In this document: positions 9,256 to 18,594 of the stretch, in pieces
How the letters are laid out: each line of letters opens with the position of its first letter
Position numbering within the stretch: the first letter of the stretch is position 1
Assembly (NCBI GenBank): GCA_965603365.1
Contig: CBFDCR010000033.1
Coordinates: 1-56,526 of the forward strand
Source: JAHELQ01 sp965603365
Lineage (GTDB): Bacteria > Acidobacteriota > Aminicenantia > UBA2199
DNA length: 56,526 nt
Direction: 5' to 3'
The notes under the pieces: generated by a model
Databases searched by the model: none
Told to the model about the DNA's origin: nothing
Seen by the model: the letters and a program-made list of their open reading frames with translations, nothing else
Translations under genes and position numbers: made by a program

Positions 9256-12200
9256 ATGGCGTCAAATAAAATTAAACTGAAAGCCAGGGCATTGAAGCCC
9301 TTTTTTAAGAGCAACCCGGCGGTGGATATCCTGCATTTCGATTTCCATGACCGGGGGACGGTATCAAAATTAAACTGGCGGGGCGTGAACAGGGCCAAGC
9401 ATACCAATGAATTAAAAGCGTATCAACGGCTGCTGCGTATTCACCCCGATGAAAAAATGGCAGAAAAACTCAAAGCCAAAGGACTCGATTCGGCCCATAA
9501 AATCGCGGCCCTGCCGGAGCATCAATTTATCCGGGATTACCTGGATGTCTTCGACGGTAATGAAGAACTGGCAGCGCAGGTACACCGCCGGGCCGTGCAT
9601 ATTAAGACTTCGGTGAGCCACATGTACGGGGCGATAAAAGACATGGTCGCCTCACCCCATTACCGGGCCGCCGCTTTCTGCAACACCCACGCCTCCGTGG
9701 ATGAATATTATAAGAATATTCCCAGCTACCAGGATCTCTTCGGCAGCCTGGATTACCTGGAGTGCGACCACTGCCAATCCATTTTCAGCCCGGCAGCCTA
9801 TTTCCTGGATATCATGCGCATCGCGGATGAGTATATTACCGACCCGAACTTGAAGCCCCTGAGAAAAATTCCGCCGGGGTACACCCTGGAGGAGCGCCGT
9901 CCCGATCTGTTTAATTTGAAACTCACCTGCGCCAATACTAACACCATCATTCCCTTCCTGGAAGTGGTCAACCGGGTACTGGAGAAAAATATAGAAGACC
10001 GGCAGAAAATCGAGGACAGCTATCAGACCCTGGCGCTGGCGCCCTATCCCTTTAACCTGCCCTATAATTTGCCCCTCAATCAGATCCGCGTTGACCTGGA
10101 TAAAATGGGTACATCGCTGGCCGAGCTCTACGAGCGGTTTGAGGTGGCTGACGGCACCGCCGAAGCGGTACAGCCGCTGGATGTCCGCCGTGAAAAAACC
10201 GGGCTCTCCGTTACCCAGATGTCCCTGGTCACCTCGCCCGACCCCGGTTCCGATAACCTCAGCAGGTGTTATGGCTATAATATTGGCATCCGGCCGCCGG
10301 GTTTCACCGGCAGCGGGATTCTGGGATACCGGGCCGGCCAGCCGAAGGTTACCGGCGCCGGTACGGCTTTTTCCGGTGAGCTGGCGGCCGGCGATTCCAT
10401 CAGCGTGGCGGGGGAGACCCGGAAGGTGACCGACATCGCTTCCGATACCGAACTCACCGTCGACGGCGAGTGGGCCGGTACGGTGGGATCGGAATATACC
10501 GTTGTCCCTCACGCACAGCCCCCTAAACCTCCCTACCAGGGGCCCGGCACCGTCGCCTTCACCCCCGACAGTAATGTCGTCACCGGCAGCGGCACCCAAT
10601 TCACCGTTGACTTCAAGAAGGGAGACCGGATCAAGGCGGCCAACGAGGAAAAAACCGTGGCCGAGGTCTCGTCTGACACCCGGCTCACCGTGGACACCGC
10701 CTGGGGCCTGATTACCCAGGGATCCCCCTATACGGTAATCCAGGTGGGAACCGGCCCGGTGGAGCCGTTTAAGGGAGAGGGGATCGTTATCTTTAGCGGG
10801 GGCGGTCTCCATGTCTACGGGCAGGGGTCAAAATTTTCCCGGGATTTTAAAGTCGATGATCATATCCGGGTGGGGGAAATCCAGCAGAAGGTCACCCAGG
10901 TCATCTCGGACACGGAATTGACAATCGATAAAGGTTGGCAGGAGTCGTCCGGGAGCGAATTTTACGTCATGCCCGGACCCCGGATAGGCAAAATCGATGA
11001 TTACCTGCCGGCAGAGGGAACCGGTACTATCGCTTTCAACAAGGATGAAAAGAGTGCCGTCGGTTCCGGCACGAAATTCACCGCGGAATTGAAGGTGGGT
11101 GACCAGATCCGGGCCGCCCAAAACATCCGCACGGTCACCGCCGTCATTTCCGATACCCGGCTGGAGGTCGATACCGCCTGGAGCCTCATTACCCAGGGGG
11201 CTCCCTTTACTATCCTCAAGTCGGATGGGCTGGATGTGGTGGATATATTTCTGGCCCGAACCGGCCTCACCCAGGACAGCTTACAATCCCTGTTTACCCA
11301 GAATCTGAGTACAGGTGAGTTGGATGCCGGCCTGGCGGACCGGTTATTCATCAATAATACCGGCGAAGGTCTTCCCCGCCTCCGCACCTATTTCGCCGAC
11401 GACCCGGGCAACCCGGGGCAGAGGATCGAGGGTCTCTCACTGAAACGGCTGGACCGCTTCAACCGGTTTATCCGGCTGGCCCGGATCAGCGGACGGAATT
11501 TCCCGGAGTTGGATTGGGCCATGAAGGCTGCGAATTGTACCGAAATCACCGGTCAGCTTATTACCAGCCTGGGGGATATTAAAACGTTAAGTGGCCTTAC
11601 CGGGTTCAACGTGGAGGAGTTGACCGCCTGCTGGCACGATATGAAGACCGTCGGCAAGGTAAAGAATATCGATCCGCTAGACTTTTTCGACCGGATCTAC
11701 AACAATCCGGCCCTGCTTCAGGGTGAGAATCCCTACCAGAGTAAAACGGTACCCTTCGATCCCTTCAGGACACCCCGCCAGAGCTGGACTATCGGCAATA
11801 CAGACGGAGATAACGGTATCATCCGAAACCGGCTCCGGGCCGCCCTGGCGGTCAGTGACGGCGATCTGACCACGGCGGCCCGGTTTGTACTCTCCCTGTC
11901 GGGAAAAAGCAAATCGGATCCCCTGGAGCTGAATCTCGCCAATCTCACCTGGCTGTACCGGATCACCCGCCTGGCCGATTGTTTGACCGTAACCCTGGAT
12001 GAGTACCTGAATCTTGTCGGCCTGCTGTTCTACCCCGGCAAGGACTACCTGGATCCAGGCCCGGGCGGTTGTCCGGCCGATGCCGCCGCCCTATACACTA
12101 TACTTGCCGCCTCCGCCTGGCTCAAGAAATCCATCTTTACGGTCTACCAGCTTAAATATGTCTGCAAAGGGGACGGCAGCCCCTATTTTGAGCCCGCCTA

Positions 12201-15200
12201 CAATCCCGGCGATATCCGTCAGTTTATAAACAACTTGTCCGTGACGGCCGAGGGTTCCCGCTTACAACCGGACTCCCTGAAAGTCGGCGATATCTCCAGG
12301 GAACAGGCCGACCAGGTGTGGCAAACCCTGAAGAGTGAACAATTGATCAGCGAACTGGGGATCTTTAAAAAGTATGCATTCTCTTATAACGACGCCTGCC
12401 GTCTGGTCCCGGTGGAGCGGTACGGCACGGAGTGGGTGATCGGCTTTGATGCCCGCTCCTTCAGCACTCCCTTCAACAAGATCACCGCGGAGGAGTCCGC
12501 TAAAGTTTTTACCGCCCTGACCGGCCACAAGCCTCCGATATTGATTTCGGCAGGGGGAAAACCGGTCACCCTCAGCCGGGATTTTGACGAGCACACGGAC
12601 CTCGGTTTTCTCAAAAGTGTCCTGACTGAGGATAAAATCGAGGAGGTGCGGCGGATCCTGCTGCAGGTGAGGACCGATATCTATTTACTGGCCGATGTCT
12701 TGTCAAAAATAGAAAAGATGCAGGCGGATAACCTGTTGAAAGGGTTGTCGGAATTCCTGAGTACCGGCCCGGAGACAGTGGGCGGACTGGTTCCCATCGG
12801 GAGAAGGCAGAGCGGCTTGACCGACTACCTGGTCGGCTTTCTGACACCCCTTCCGCCGAAAAGCCCGCTGCCGGACCACACGGCGGATTTTATCGAGATC
12901 ATTTCCAGGTGGGCACAGGTTGTGGACAGCCTGCGCCTGGATACGGCAGAGACCCTGTATATCACCTCTGTCGACGGTGCCCCCCATTTTAACATCGAAA
13001 ACCTGGGCAAGATAACACTCCAAAATATCCGCTCCATATCTCTCTATAAAGGACTGGCCAATAATTTCCACGACCGGCAGCACCAATTGATCCGTTACTT
13101 CAAAACCCCTGCCGGTCAGCCCTGTCCCGGTGATAAGATAAAAATTCTCGCCGACCTTACCGGCTGGAATGCCGACCAGGTGTGCCGGCTCATTCAATAC
13201 TTCTGGCCGGAGGGCAGCGCCGCCAAAGATGATTTCGACACCACCGCCGGCCTGCTCAGAATGAGTGCCTGCTTCGACCTGGGCCAACTGCTGGGAGCCG
13301 ACATGGAAGTTTTGCTGGAATTCGGCGGCCTGGCCCATCTCCCCCTGGCCGGCAGTGGAGGAAAGATAATAAAGGAAAACTGGGCCGTTTACGAGAGACT
13401 GGCCCAGGCCGGCTTGAACCTGGTCGGTTCCAGATATAAAGGCAGCCGGTTCAAGGAGGTCAACAAGGAATTAAGTGCGAAGATAAATAGCCGCTCCCGG
13501 GATGCGCTGTTGGGCTATGCCTTGTGGCTGATTAACGCCGGGAATCCCTCCATCGTCAACCCCTCGGACCTCTATCAATACCTGTTGATCGACGTGGAGA
13601 TGAGCGGCTGTGCCGATACCTCCCTTATTGCCCAGGCCATTGCCTCGGTGCAGTTGTACATGCAGCGCTGCCGGATGATGCTGGAGCCGGGAGTGACCGC
13701 GATCAAGGTACCGGAGATCTGGTGGGTCTGGATGTCCAACTATCGCATATGGGAGGTGAACCGGAAAATATTTCTATATCCTGAAAACTATATAGATCCC
13801 TCCCTGAGGAAAAATGCCACCCCCGATTTCAAAGAGCTCTCCCAGAACCTGCAGTTGAACGATATCACCAGGGATAACGCCGTCAAACCCTTTGAGAAGT
13901 ATTTCCAGAACTTGAGCATATTGGCAAGCCTGGTGCATGTGGCCAGTTACAATTGCAACCGTACCGATCCCGATACCGGCGAAGAGAAGGAGACCCTGTT
14001 TCTTTTCGGCCGTACCAGCACCCAACCCTATACCTATTTCTTCCGTACCCTTGACGACCGGCTCACCTGGGGGGCCTGGCAGGAGATTAAACTGAGCATT
14101 GCCTCCCGGATCGTATCGCCCGTCTACGCCTTCGGCAGGATCTTCATCTTCTGGACCGAGTTCGACGTGGGTAAAAGCAACAGCATCAAGAACCAGGAGT
14201 CCAACACTGAGACCGTCAACAAGGCGACGCTCAAATACTCTTTCTACAACCACGGTGAGTGGGTGGAGCCGCAGGTGCTCTACCAGGATGCCGTGATCAA
14301 CGTGTTCCCGGTCAATTATCCCAGCATTAAAGGCAGCGACATTCAGGAGATATTGAACAGCGATAACCATTACTGGCGGGAACCGTATGTGCTCTCCTCC
14401 GGCGTCGGAGTGGTGGGGGCCGGTACCGTCGACCTCTCCGCCGGCCTGGGCGTTGTCAACGGGACCCATACCCAGTTCGATAGAGAGGTAAGGGTAGGCG
14501 ACCGTATCCGCTGCATGGGGGAAGAACGGGTGGTGGGGGGCGTCCAGGATGCCTTCACCCTGGTGGTGACCGATCCCTGGAGCACCGGCACCAGCAAGGC
14601 GGAGTATAAAATTATCCCGGCGGAAAAGTTCGCCCGGCTGGAATCCTTTATCGGCCAGGGTACGGTGGATATCACCGCCGGGCTGCAGTTGGTGTCGGGA
14701 AATAAAACCCGGTTCCTCGATGAATTGGTCTACGGCGACAAGGTTACCTGCGGTGATGAGACCCGGTGGGTGATCCAGATCCACAGCGATACGGAAATCC
14801 TGGTGGACCGGCCGTGGCAATCCAGTTATACCGGGGCAAACTATACCGTGGTGCCCCGGCGAAATATCAACGAGAGTATCATGGTCCTGTACGGCGCCGC
14901 CCTGACGACCTCTTACAGTCAAGAATTCGCTCCCCCCCCCGACTATTCCAATCCCACCCAGGATACCTTCCTGGAACAGAGGAACGAATTTAACCAGGAA
15001 CTTTACGATTCGCTGCGGGTGGCCAAAAAGGCCAGTCCAAAGATGGAGAATATCCCGGGTGTGGTAACGGTAGGCCCCGCCACCCTGCTGGATGCTAACT
15101 TGATCAAAACCGATACCCGCCTGTTAATCGCCGACGATCAATTTACCGCCAAAAATAATCCCCCTCCCTTCAAAGCCGACCTGAACCGAAACCAGGGCCG

Positions 15201-18200
15201 TTTGAAAGTCCTGCCGGGGAAGAATAGTATCGTGAATAACTACTGGGGCAACAACCTACCGGGCTTGCACGATTCCAGCCGTCCCGATGATCATTCTAAA
15301 GGTGTGGATCTGCTCTATTATGTAGCCGAGGAGAATTCAGCCCTGACCAATGTAGCCAATCAACCGGGCTGGTTCTTATTCAACAACTCCGATGAAGCCT
15401 TCCTGGTGCGGGCGCAGGAAAAAGGGCTGAACAAGTTGTCCGATATCGTTTATATGCGCCCCCTGCCGATCCCCCCCGATATGCTGCAAAATATGATCGT
15501 CAGCAGCGGCGCCTACATCGTGAAACCGGAGCCGCTGGACAAGCTAAAATTTGAATTTACCCGGTTGACCACCAAGACCATACCTCAGTTGTATCAACGG
15601 CTCTTTGCCGGGGGGATCGACAATTTGTTGACCCTGGAATCGCAGCAGTTGCCGGAATTACCTTTCAACAGGTTCTACCCGCCTCCGGGGGGGCAACCGC
15701 CGGCTTCCGTTATTCCGCCCCAAACGGATAAGATGGACTTCAGCGGTGCCTTCGGTATATATTTCTGGGAAATTTTCTTCCACGCCCCCTTTCTGGTGGC
15801 CGCCCGGTTGAACGGCAATAAAAGGTATGAAGATGCCGTCCTCTGGCTCCAGTATATCTTCAATCCCACCCAACCGCCCTCCGAAGGCGAAGACCCCACC
15901 TCCGGCGACCGCTTCTGGCGCTTCCTACCCTTTCGCTCCATGGAGCGGGAGACTCTGGAGGAGATTCTCACCGATAAAACCCAGATCCGGCGGTATAATT
16001 TTTCCCCCTTTGATCCCGACGCCATCGCCACTCTCCGTCATTCAGCCTATGCCAAGGCCGTGGTCATGCGTTACATCGACAACATCCTGGATTGGGGGGA
16101 CTACCTCTTCGTCCAGGATACCCGTGAATCGATCAACCAGGCCACTAACCTGTATGTGATGGCGGCGGACATGCTGGGGAAAAGGCCCCGCTCAAAGGGA
16201 AAAATTCCGCCCCCCGACCCCAAGAGTTTTAACGAGATCAAAGCGGTTTACCACGACCATATCCCCCAGTTCCTGATTGACCTGGAAAATTCCGGCGGAC
16301 AGCAGTGGCAGGAGAGCGAGGTTCAATATGCCAATGTGCCCTTCAACGATATCAACTCCTATTTCTGTGTACCTGAAAATGGAGACTTTATGAAGTACTG
16401 GGAACGGGTGGAAGACCGGCTCTACAAGATCCGGCACTGCATGAATATTAAAGGCATCGTGCGCTCGCTGCCGCTGTTCGAACCGCCAATCGAACCGGGG
16501 GCATTGATCCGGGCCCTGGCAGCCGGCGGCACCGGGATATCCCTGTCGTCTCAACTGGGCCAGCCGGTACCCTTTTATCGCAGCAGCTTTCTCCTGGAAA
16601 AAGCGAAGGCCTTGATAAACCAACTCTCCTCTCTGGGGGCCTCTCTGCTCAGTGCCCTTGAAAAACAGGATGCAGAGGAATTAAACCTGTTACGGAACCA
16701 ACATGAGAGAGCGATCCTGAATCTGACCACCATCATCAAGGAACAGGAAATAGAGGAGGCCAAAGCCGCCCGGAAGGCCCTGGAGGAGAGCCTGGCCAGC
16801 GCCACCTACCGGAAAACCCACTACGCCGGCTTGATCAAAACGGGTATTTCCGAGAAGGAGCAACGGAGCCTGGATGCGATGCTGGCCGCCCTGGTCTTCA
16901 ATGTGCTGGGGACGATTACCAAAACGGCCGCCTCCATCGGTTACGCCGTGCCCCAGGCGGGTTCGCCCTTTGCCATGACTTACGGTGGGCAGCAGATCGG
17001 CAACGCCCTGAATGCCGCCTCCGGGGTTCTGGAAATCGGGGCCACCATCTCGAATTTCATTTCCCAGCAGGCGCTGACCATGGCCGGTTATGAACGGCGC
17101 AGCGAAGAGTGGAGCCTGCAGGAGAGTATCGCCGCCTTCGACGTAGACCAGATCAATGCCCAGATCAAGGCCAACGATATCCGGCAGGCCATTGCCGAAC
17201 AGGCCTTGAACATCCACCAGGAGAGCATTAAGCAGAATGAAGATGTCGAACTGTTCTTGAAGGACAAGTTTACCAGCCGGGAGTTGTACCAGTGGCTCTC
17301 CAACCGACTTTCCGCCGTCTATTTCCAGACCTACACCCTGGCCTACGATATGGCCATGGCGGCCCAGAAGGCCTTTCAGTACGAGTACAATACGGATCAA
17401 TCCTTCATCAATTTCGGCTACTGGGACGATTTGCGCAAGGGGCTGGGAGCGGCCGAGGGTTTGATGTTGGCATTGAGCCAGATGGAGAAGGCCTGCCTGG
17501 ACCGGGGAGGCCGTTCACTGGAGATTGAGAAGACGATCTCTCTCTTGCAGTTGAATCCCCGGGCCCTGCTGGATCTGAGAAATAAGGGGGAGTGCCTGTT
17601 CGAGTTAACCGAAAAACTTTTCGACTACGATTTCCCCGGCCATTATGCCCGTAAGATCAAATCGATTTCCATCTCAATCCCGGCGGTAGTCGGGCCGTAC
17701 CAGAACATAAAGGCCACCCTGATCCAGATGAGCAACCAGGTGGTGATCAAGGCGGATGAGGCCGGGGTAAACGCGGTCAACTTTTTGCTGGGGGGCAAGG
17801 GTGCCAAAACCCCACCCGCCGATGTGCTGCGCTCCAACTGGTGGGTCAATCAACAGGTAGCCCTTTCAAGAGGGATCGACGACAGCGGCATGTTCGAGCT
17901 CAATTTTAACGACAGCCGTTATCTCCCCTTCGAGGGAACCGGCGCGGTGTCGGCCTGGAAGCTTACTATGCCCAAAGCCACCAACCGGATCGACTTTGAC
18001 GCCGTCTCGGATGTCGTCATCACCTTGAAATACAGCGCCGCCGATGGCGGCGCCTCTTTCCGGGAGAAAGTCTGTGACCTGCCAGCCCTCAAACCCTACT
18101 CCGGCGTCGGCTACCTGGACCTGCGGCAGATATATGCCACCGACTGGTATCGATTCCTGCACGATCACAGCTCGGAAGAGGAGCAGGCCATCACTTTTAA

Positions 18201-18561
18201 ACTGGAAAATTTCGTTCCCCCGCAGGTGGAGTCCGCCACCCTGAGGGGTTTTTATTTCAAGCTGACCGCCGCCAGTTCCGCACCGGGTACTTATATCACC
18301 TTCCAGGTCACCGATACGCTGGCGGTGGATATTACACTGGCTGAGGACAACAGTTTCAATTACGATTTCAAGGAGGCAGGACAGAAGCCGCCGAAGGTCG
18401 AACAAATAATCAACAAAAACAGGAAAATAGGTTTTACTTTAAGCCAAACCCCGGCGTCATTAAAGACGTCGGACCAAAAATTTCTGAATCCCGACGCCGT
18501 CGAAGATATAGAGCTTATTCTATATTACGACGGCACGGTGAACTTTCAGTCAAACGATTGA
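9256..18561 (+). CDS. Tc toxin TcA-like translocation subunit
   Basis: A 3101-aa TcA homologue. The N-terminal region carries the VRP1-type signature (SIFSPAAYFLDIMR about residue 175, then ERRPDLFNLKLTCANTNTIIPFLEVVN). Residues 352-655 contain four inserted beta repeats and 1721-1866 two more. A helical shell and neuraminidase-like region (PVYAFGRIFIFWTEFD) lies at about 1500-1650. Residues about 2440-2790 form the long coiled-coil/pore region (LLRNQHERAILNLTTIIKEQE, GQQIGNALNAASGVLEIGATIS). The C-terminus (from SISISIPAVVGPYQNIKATL) matches the TcB-binding domain. In known systems TcA forms a pentamer that injects the TcB-TcC payload through a membrane. The start follows AGGAGGT at 9245. 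The length exceeds the usual roughly 2400-2500 aa, largely through the inserted repeats. Confidence 0.92.
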   Translation: MASNKIKLKARALKPFFKSNPAVDILHFDFHDRGTVSKLNWRGVNRAKHTNELKAYQRLLRIHPDEKMAEKLKAKGLDSAHKIAALPEHQFIRDYLDVFDGNEELAAQVHRRAVHIKTSVSHMYGAIKDMVASPHYRAAAFCNTHASVDEYYKNIPSYQDLFGSLDYLECDHCQSIFSPAAYFLDIMRIADEYITDPNLKPLRKIPPGYTLEERRPDLFNLKLTCANTNTIIPFLEVVNRVLEKNIEDRQKIEDSYQTLALAPYPFNLPYNLPLNQIRVDLDKMGTSLAELYERFEVADGTAEAVQPLDVRREKTGLSVTQMSLVTSPDPGSDNLSRCYGYNIGIRPPGFTGSGILGYRAGQPKVTGAGTAFSGELAAGDSISVAGETRKVTDIASDTELTVDGEWAGTVGSEYTVVPHAQPPKPPYQGPGTVAFTPDSNVVTGSGTQFTVDFKKGDRIKAANEEKTVAEVSSDTRLTVDTAWGLITQGSPYTVIQVGTGPVEPFKGEGIVIFSGGGLHVYGQGSKFSRDFKVDDHIRVGEIQQKVTQVISDTELTIDKGWQESSGSEFYVMPGPRIGKIDDYLPAEGTGTIAFNKDEKSAVGSGTKFTAELKVGDQIRAAQNIRTVTAVISDTRLEVDTAWSLITQGAPFTILKSDGLDVVDIFLARTGLTQDSLQSLFTQNLSTGELDAGLADRLFINNTGEGLPRLRTYFADDPGNPGQRIEGLSLKRLDRFNRFIRLARISGRNFPELDWAMKAANCTEITGQLITSLGDIKTLSGLTGFNVEELTACWHDMKTVGKVKNIDPLDFFDRIYNNPALLQGENPYQSKTVPFDPFRTPRQSWTIGNTDGDNGIIRNRLRAALAVSDGDLTTAARFVLSLSGKSKSDPLELNLANLTWLYRITRLADCLTVTLDEYLNLVGLLFYPGKDYLDPGPGGCPADAAALYTILAASAWLKKSIFTVYQLKYVCKGDGSPYFEPAYNPGDIRQFINNLSVTAEGSRLQPDSLKVGDISREQADQVWQTLKSEQLISELGIFKKYAFSYNDACRLVPVERYGTEWVIGFDARSFSTPFNKITAEESAKVFTALTGHKPPILISAGGKPVTLSRDFDEHTDLGFLKSVLTEDKIEEVRRILLQVRTDIYLLADVLSKIEKMQADNLLKGLSEFLSTGPETVGGLVPIGRRQSGLTDYLVGFLTPLPPKSPLPDHTADFIEIISRWAQVVDSLRLDTAETLYITSVDGAPHFNIENLGKITLQNIRSISLYKGLANNFHDRQHQLIRYFKTPAGQPCPGDKIKILADLTGWNADQVCRLIQYFWPEGSAAKDDFDTTAGLLRMSACFDLGQLLGADMEVLLEFGGLAHLPLAGSGGKIIKENWAVYERLAQAGLNLVGSRYKGSRFKEVNKELSAKINSRSRDALLGYALWLINAGNPSIVNPSDLYQYLLIDVEMSGCADTSLIAQAIASVQLYMQRCRMMLEPGVTAIKVPEIWWVWMSNYRIWEVNRKIFLYPENYIDPSLRKNATPDFKELSQNLQLNDITRDNAVKPFEKYFQNLSILASLVHVASYNCNRTDPDTGEEKETLFLFGRTSTQPYTYFFRTLDDRLTWGAWQEIKLSIASRIVSPVYAFGRIFIFWTEFDVGKSNSIKNQESNTETVNKATLKYSFYNHGEWVEPQVLYQDAVINVFPVNYPSIKGSDIQEILNSDNHYWREPYVLSSGVGVVGAGTVDLSAGLGVVNGTHTQFDREVRVGDRIRCMGEERVVGGVQDAFTLVVTDPWSTGTSKAEYKIIPAEKFARLESFIGQGTVDITAGLQLVSGNKTRFLDELVYGDKVTCGDETRWVIQIHSDTEILVDRPWQSSYTGANYTVVPRRNINESIMVLYGAALTTSYSQEFAPPPDYSNPTQDTFLEQRNEFNQELYDSLRVAKKASPKMENIPGVVTVGPATLLDANLIKTDTRLLIADDQFTAKNNPPPFKADLNRNQGRLKVLPGKNSIVNNYWGNNLPGLHDSSRPDDHSKGVDLLYYVAEENSALTNVANQPGWFLFNNSDEAFLVRAQEKGLNKLSDIVYMRPLPIPPDMLQNMIVSSGAYIVKPEPLDKLKFEFTRLTTKTIPQLYQRLFAGGIDNLLTLESQQLPELPFNRFYPPPGGQPPASVIPPQTDKMDFSGAFGIYFWEIFFHAPFLVAARLNGNKRYEDAVLWLQYIFNPTQPPSEGEDPTSGDRFWRFLPFRSMERETLEEILTDKTQIRRYNFSPFDPDAIATLRHSAYAKAVVMRYIDNILDWGDYLFVQDTRESINQATNLYVMAADMLGKRPRSKGKIPPPDPKSFNEIKAVYHDHIPQFLIDLENSGGQQWQESEVQYANVPFNDINSYFCVPENGDFMKYWERVEDRLYKIRHCMNIKGIVRSLPLFEPPIEPGALIRALAAGGTGISLSSQLGQPVPFYRSSFLLEKAKALINQLSSLGASLLSALEKQDAEELNLLRNQHERAILNLTTIIKEQEIEEAKAARKALEESLASATYRKTHYAGLIKTGISEKEQRSLDAMLAALVFNVLGTITKTAASIGYAVPQAGSPFAMTYGGQQIGNALNAASGVLEIGATISNFISQQALTMAGYERRSEEWSLQESIAAFDVDQINAQIKANDIRQAIAEQALNIHQESIKQNEDVELFLKDKFTSRELYQWLSNRLSAVYFQTYTLAYDMAMAAQKAFQYEYNTDQSFINFGYWDDLRKGLGAAEGLMLALSQMEKACLDRGGRSLEIEKTISLLQLNPRALLDLRNKGECLFELTEKLFDYDFPGHYARKIKSISISIPAVVGPYQNIKATLIQMSNQVVIKADEAGVNAVNFLLGGKGAKTPPADVLRSNWWVNQQVALSRGIDDSGMFELNFNDSRYLPFEGTGAVSAWKLTMPKATNRIDFDAVSDVVITLKYSAADGGASFREKVCDLPALKPYSGVGYLDLRQIYATDWYRFLHDHSSEEEQAITFKLENFVPPQVESATLRGFYFKLTAASSAPGTYITFQVTDTLAVDITLAEDNSFNYDFKEAGQKPPKVEQIINKNRKIGFTLSQTPASLKTSDQKFLNPDAVEDIELILYYDGTVNFQSND
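10309..11220 (+). repeat. Four protein-level beta repeats inside TcA (block 1)
   Basis: Residues 352-655 hold four units starting at residues 352, 429, 507 and 588. The shared pattern is G-x-G-T-V-x(8-9)-V-x-G-x-G-T-x-F, then a G-D-x-I turn, S-D-T-x-L-x-V-D-x-x-W and an ending Y-T-V-V/I. Similar repeats are common in phage-tail appendages, where they form beta domains. The position, in the N-terminal helical shell, fits the place where characterised TcA proteins carry receptor-binding insertions. The DNA copies have diverged, so this is not a recent duplication. Confidence 0.8.
14416..14853 (+). repeat. Two further beta repeats inside TcA (block 2)
   Basis: Residues 1721-1866 hold two more units of the block-1 family (GAGTVDLSAGLGVVNG and GQGTVDITAGLQLVSG starts; GDRIRCMGEERVV and GDKVTCGDETRWV turns; YTVVP end). 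They sit more than 1000 residues after block 1, just past the neuraminidase-like region. The same module therefore appears to have been inserted at two separate surface positions of TcA. Confidence 0.78.
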
Positions 18562-18594
18562 GGCATTAAAAATTTAAAAACAAGGAGGAATATA

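Noticed and set aside
9652..10812. A 386-codon open frame on the minus strand
   Set aside because: It lies entirely antisense to TcA, has no family resemblance, and is open only because of the GC-rich codon pattern of TcA.
13774..14922. A 382-codon open frame on the minus strand
   Set aside because: Antisense shadow of TcA with low-complexity Gly/Val/Asp composition and no ribosome binding site.
9256..18561. TcA as a giant non-ribosomal or adhesin protein
   Set aside because: The VRP1-type N-terminus, the helical pore region and the TcB-binding C-terminus identify it as TcA.
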